A stretch of DNA of 64,000 bases from Cinclus cinclus (lineage: Eukaryota; Chordata; Aves; Passeriformes; Cinclidae), in assembly GCF_963662255.1 (NCBI RefSeq), contig NC_085049.1:25576142-25640141 (forward strand), written 5' to 3'. The position numbers and the translations under genes were made by a program. The first letter of the stretch is position 1. Every line of letters starts with the position of its first letter. The notes beneath the pieces were generated by a model. The model did not search any database. It had not been told where the DNA came from and was given only the letters and a program-made list of their open reading frames with translations. Shown here one piece after another: positions 62,091-64,000 of the stretch.

Positions 62091-64000
62091 GTTTCAGGAT
62101 GTGCTGAAATGGGTTGAAATCATTGTTATTTAAGGCTTATTGTTTTTTGTGGGGTAACTTTACTTTTATGCCCAGGCTCTGTCTTGTTACCAGGCCCAGT
62201 GTTTGGAAGCTCTTTTCCATAAACCTCACCACCTTGCTCCTGACACACTGCAGTGCTTGGCTCAGAGCCCTGGCCTGTGGATGCCAGCTCTTGCTATTAA
62301 TAATTAGAGCCAGACTACCCCAGCTGGAGAGCCTCTCATCTCAGGACACATCCGTGCTCCTGGCAGGACCAGCATTTTCTCCATGCTGCCATCAGGACGC
62401 TGATGTTGTTGCTCCTGACCTGGGGTGTTTGCAGGAGCAGTGGAGCTGTTGTGGCTGTCCTCCTGTCTGGAGGCTGGCCACTCTGACAAGTGGTGGACAT
62501 GGTTTTGCATACAGTGACCCTGGAGAGCTCAGGGGTGTGGGGGGGGGGGGAAGCTGCTGCTGGTGACTTTTTAACTTGCTGTGTAGTTGGTCTGCACTTG
62601 GAGTAGTGGTCTAGAAGTGGAACATGATTTTGCATCTTGTTTAGCCCCTGAGTCTTGTATTCTGCCTGCATCTTTTACGTGTCATGAATTGCCTCCCTGC
62701 TATTTGCTCTGAGAGAAAAGATGCTTTTTCTGTTGTTGCAAGACACTGACCTCTTAAAAAGGGCAGACTGGAAGTTAATGAAGTCTTTCCTCTAAGAATA
62801 ATGCTCTCTAATTGTTAGTGAAATGTTTTTTAATACTGGTGGCAACATCCTTGTTTGTTCCTTAACTAAAGTGCTGTAATAGGTTAGTTATAAAGCAGAT
62901 TCCTGAATAAAATTAGGAAGTGGAACTAACTATATTTGCCACTGGTGGCCATGGGACTTGCCCTGAGGTTGCTGATGGAACAGCTGCTGGGCCAGACAAA
63001 GGAGGGAATTGCTGAGTTCCTGCAGCAGAATCTCATCCTGTGAGAGGCTGACTTGGCTGTGTCTCCTCTGCCTACATAATAATTACCCCCAAAGGTGTAG
63101 GAATGTGACACCTGTTTGGATATCTTTGCCTTCTGCCAAATGTGGTCAAAGTAAGTTGAAAATTTAATAGGGTGAAGACTGACAAACAGCACTACCACAT
63201 AAGCTTAATTTCCTTAAGAATCCAGGCCAGAAATATGTGCTGAGGGTTTTATTCTGCAATCATGTGCTTTAAAACTGTGTGGAACAATGTGATTAGTAGA
63301 AATGGTATTTTCAGGATCATTTGCAGTGCATATGAAAACACGACAGCTGAATCCTGTTGTGTGCACATGTATTAGCATGTAACCAACTTAAAAATGCCAA
63401 AACAACCCAAGTGTCTGAATGGAGAGGAAGTAAAATACATGTATAAAACTTACTTGTGAAGCTGATAAAACATCTAGTTAGATTGATCTTAATTTCTCGA
63501 GTTTTCAACTCTAATCTTTTGTCTTGCTCCTATTGACAGCAGCAAAAGGATGTTATTTTGTTCCTTTTCTTGGTAAGTACTTTTGGGTTTTGCTTCTTGC
63601 AAAGCTTCCTCCTCACTTCCCAGCTCAGGAAACTCAGAATTGGGCTGTGTATGTTTCAATAACAGGATTATGTAAGTTTGTGGTGATTGGAGCTATTTAA
63701 GTTCCTTTGAGGAATGTCCAAGTATTGCTGCAAATGTGAAGGACAACCAAAACAATTAAGGGCAATTGAAGGGCATGTTCCTGGAAAGTGTTATGGGGAA
63801 CCTCATGTGGGAGCCTGATGCCTTTTTGTCAAGGAATATCTTGTGCTTATTTTGAGCAGAGTTGGGAAGGAAGACAGAAAACAGTGTAGCAACACCAGTG
63901 AGGTTTAGGAGGTGAATACCACTGATGGAGCAGTGCCTTTTGCATTTGATGGAGGGTGCCAGGGTTGAAGGGATGTGGGATGTGAAGGCTTTTCCTGGCT
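62091..64000. other. Probable first intron of the unidentified gene, part 5, to window end
   Basis: A G run of about twelve bases lies at 62538-62549. A 33-base segment at 63540-63572, flanked by good acceptor and donor sequences, is treated as a finding. Nothing else resembles an exon before the window ends. Confidence 0.4.

Overview
The window looks like nuclear DNA from a bird, possibly a songbird. It is gene-sparse, has GT-AG introns and vertebrate-type CpG islands, and carries at least thirteen truncated CR1 LINE 3' ends, several closing with the ATTCTATG-type octamer typical of avian CR1. I see no bacterial, viral, plasmid or CRISPR features.

The only gene I can identify is CYB5R3 (NADH-cytochrome b5 reductase 3), on the + strand from a CpG-island promoter at about 3.9-4.35 kb to a stop codon at 18,211. 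Nine coding exons join without a frame break into a 301-residue protein, the same length as the human enzyme. The N-terminal myristoylation and membrane-anchor segment, the FAD-binding RPYTPVSS motif, the NADH-binding GGTGITPM motif and the CGPPPM motif are all present. Intron 5 begins with GC instead of GT. The 3' UTR probably ends near 20.0 kb, where the first AATAAA lies.

From 20 to 39 kb I see no convincing gene. This part holds CR1 fragments, a degenerate ~90-bp tandem repeat, a pair of ~80-bp direct repeats, homopolymers, a TTA microsatellite and a small CpG-rich patch at 34.4-34.7 kb.

A second strong CpG island lies at 39.3-40.1 kb, with GC boxes and a consensus splice donor on the + strand (CAG/GTAAGG at 39,855/39,856). 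It is best read as the promoter and non-coding first exon of a gene whose coding exons lie beyond the window. The remaining 24 kb would then be its first intron, holding more CR1 fragments and no coding exon I could recognise. I cannot name that gene.

I found no undescribed biological system. The points most worth checking are the GC-AG intron, the duplicated CRE-like element in the CYB5R3 promoter, the exon-like open segment at 21.4 kb, and the identity of the gene behind the 39.7-kb island.
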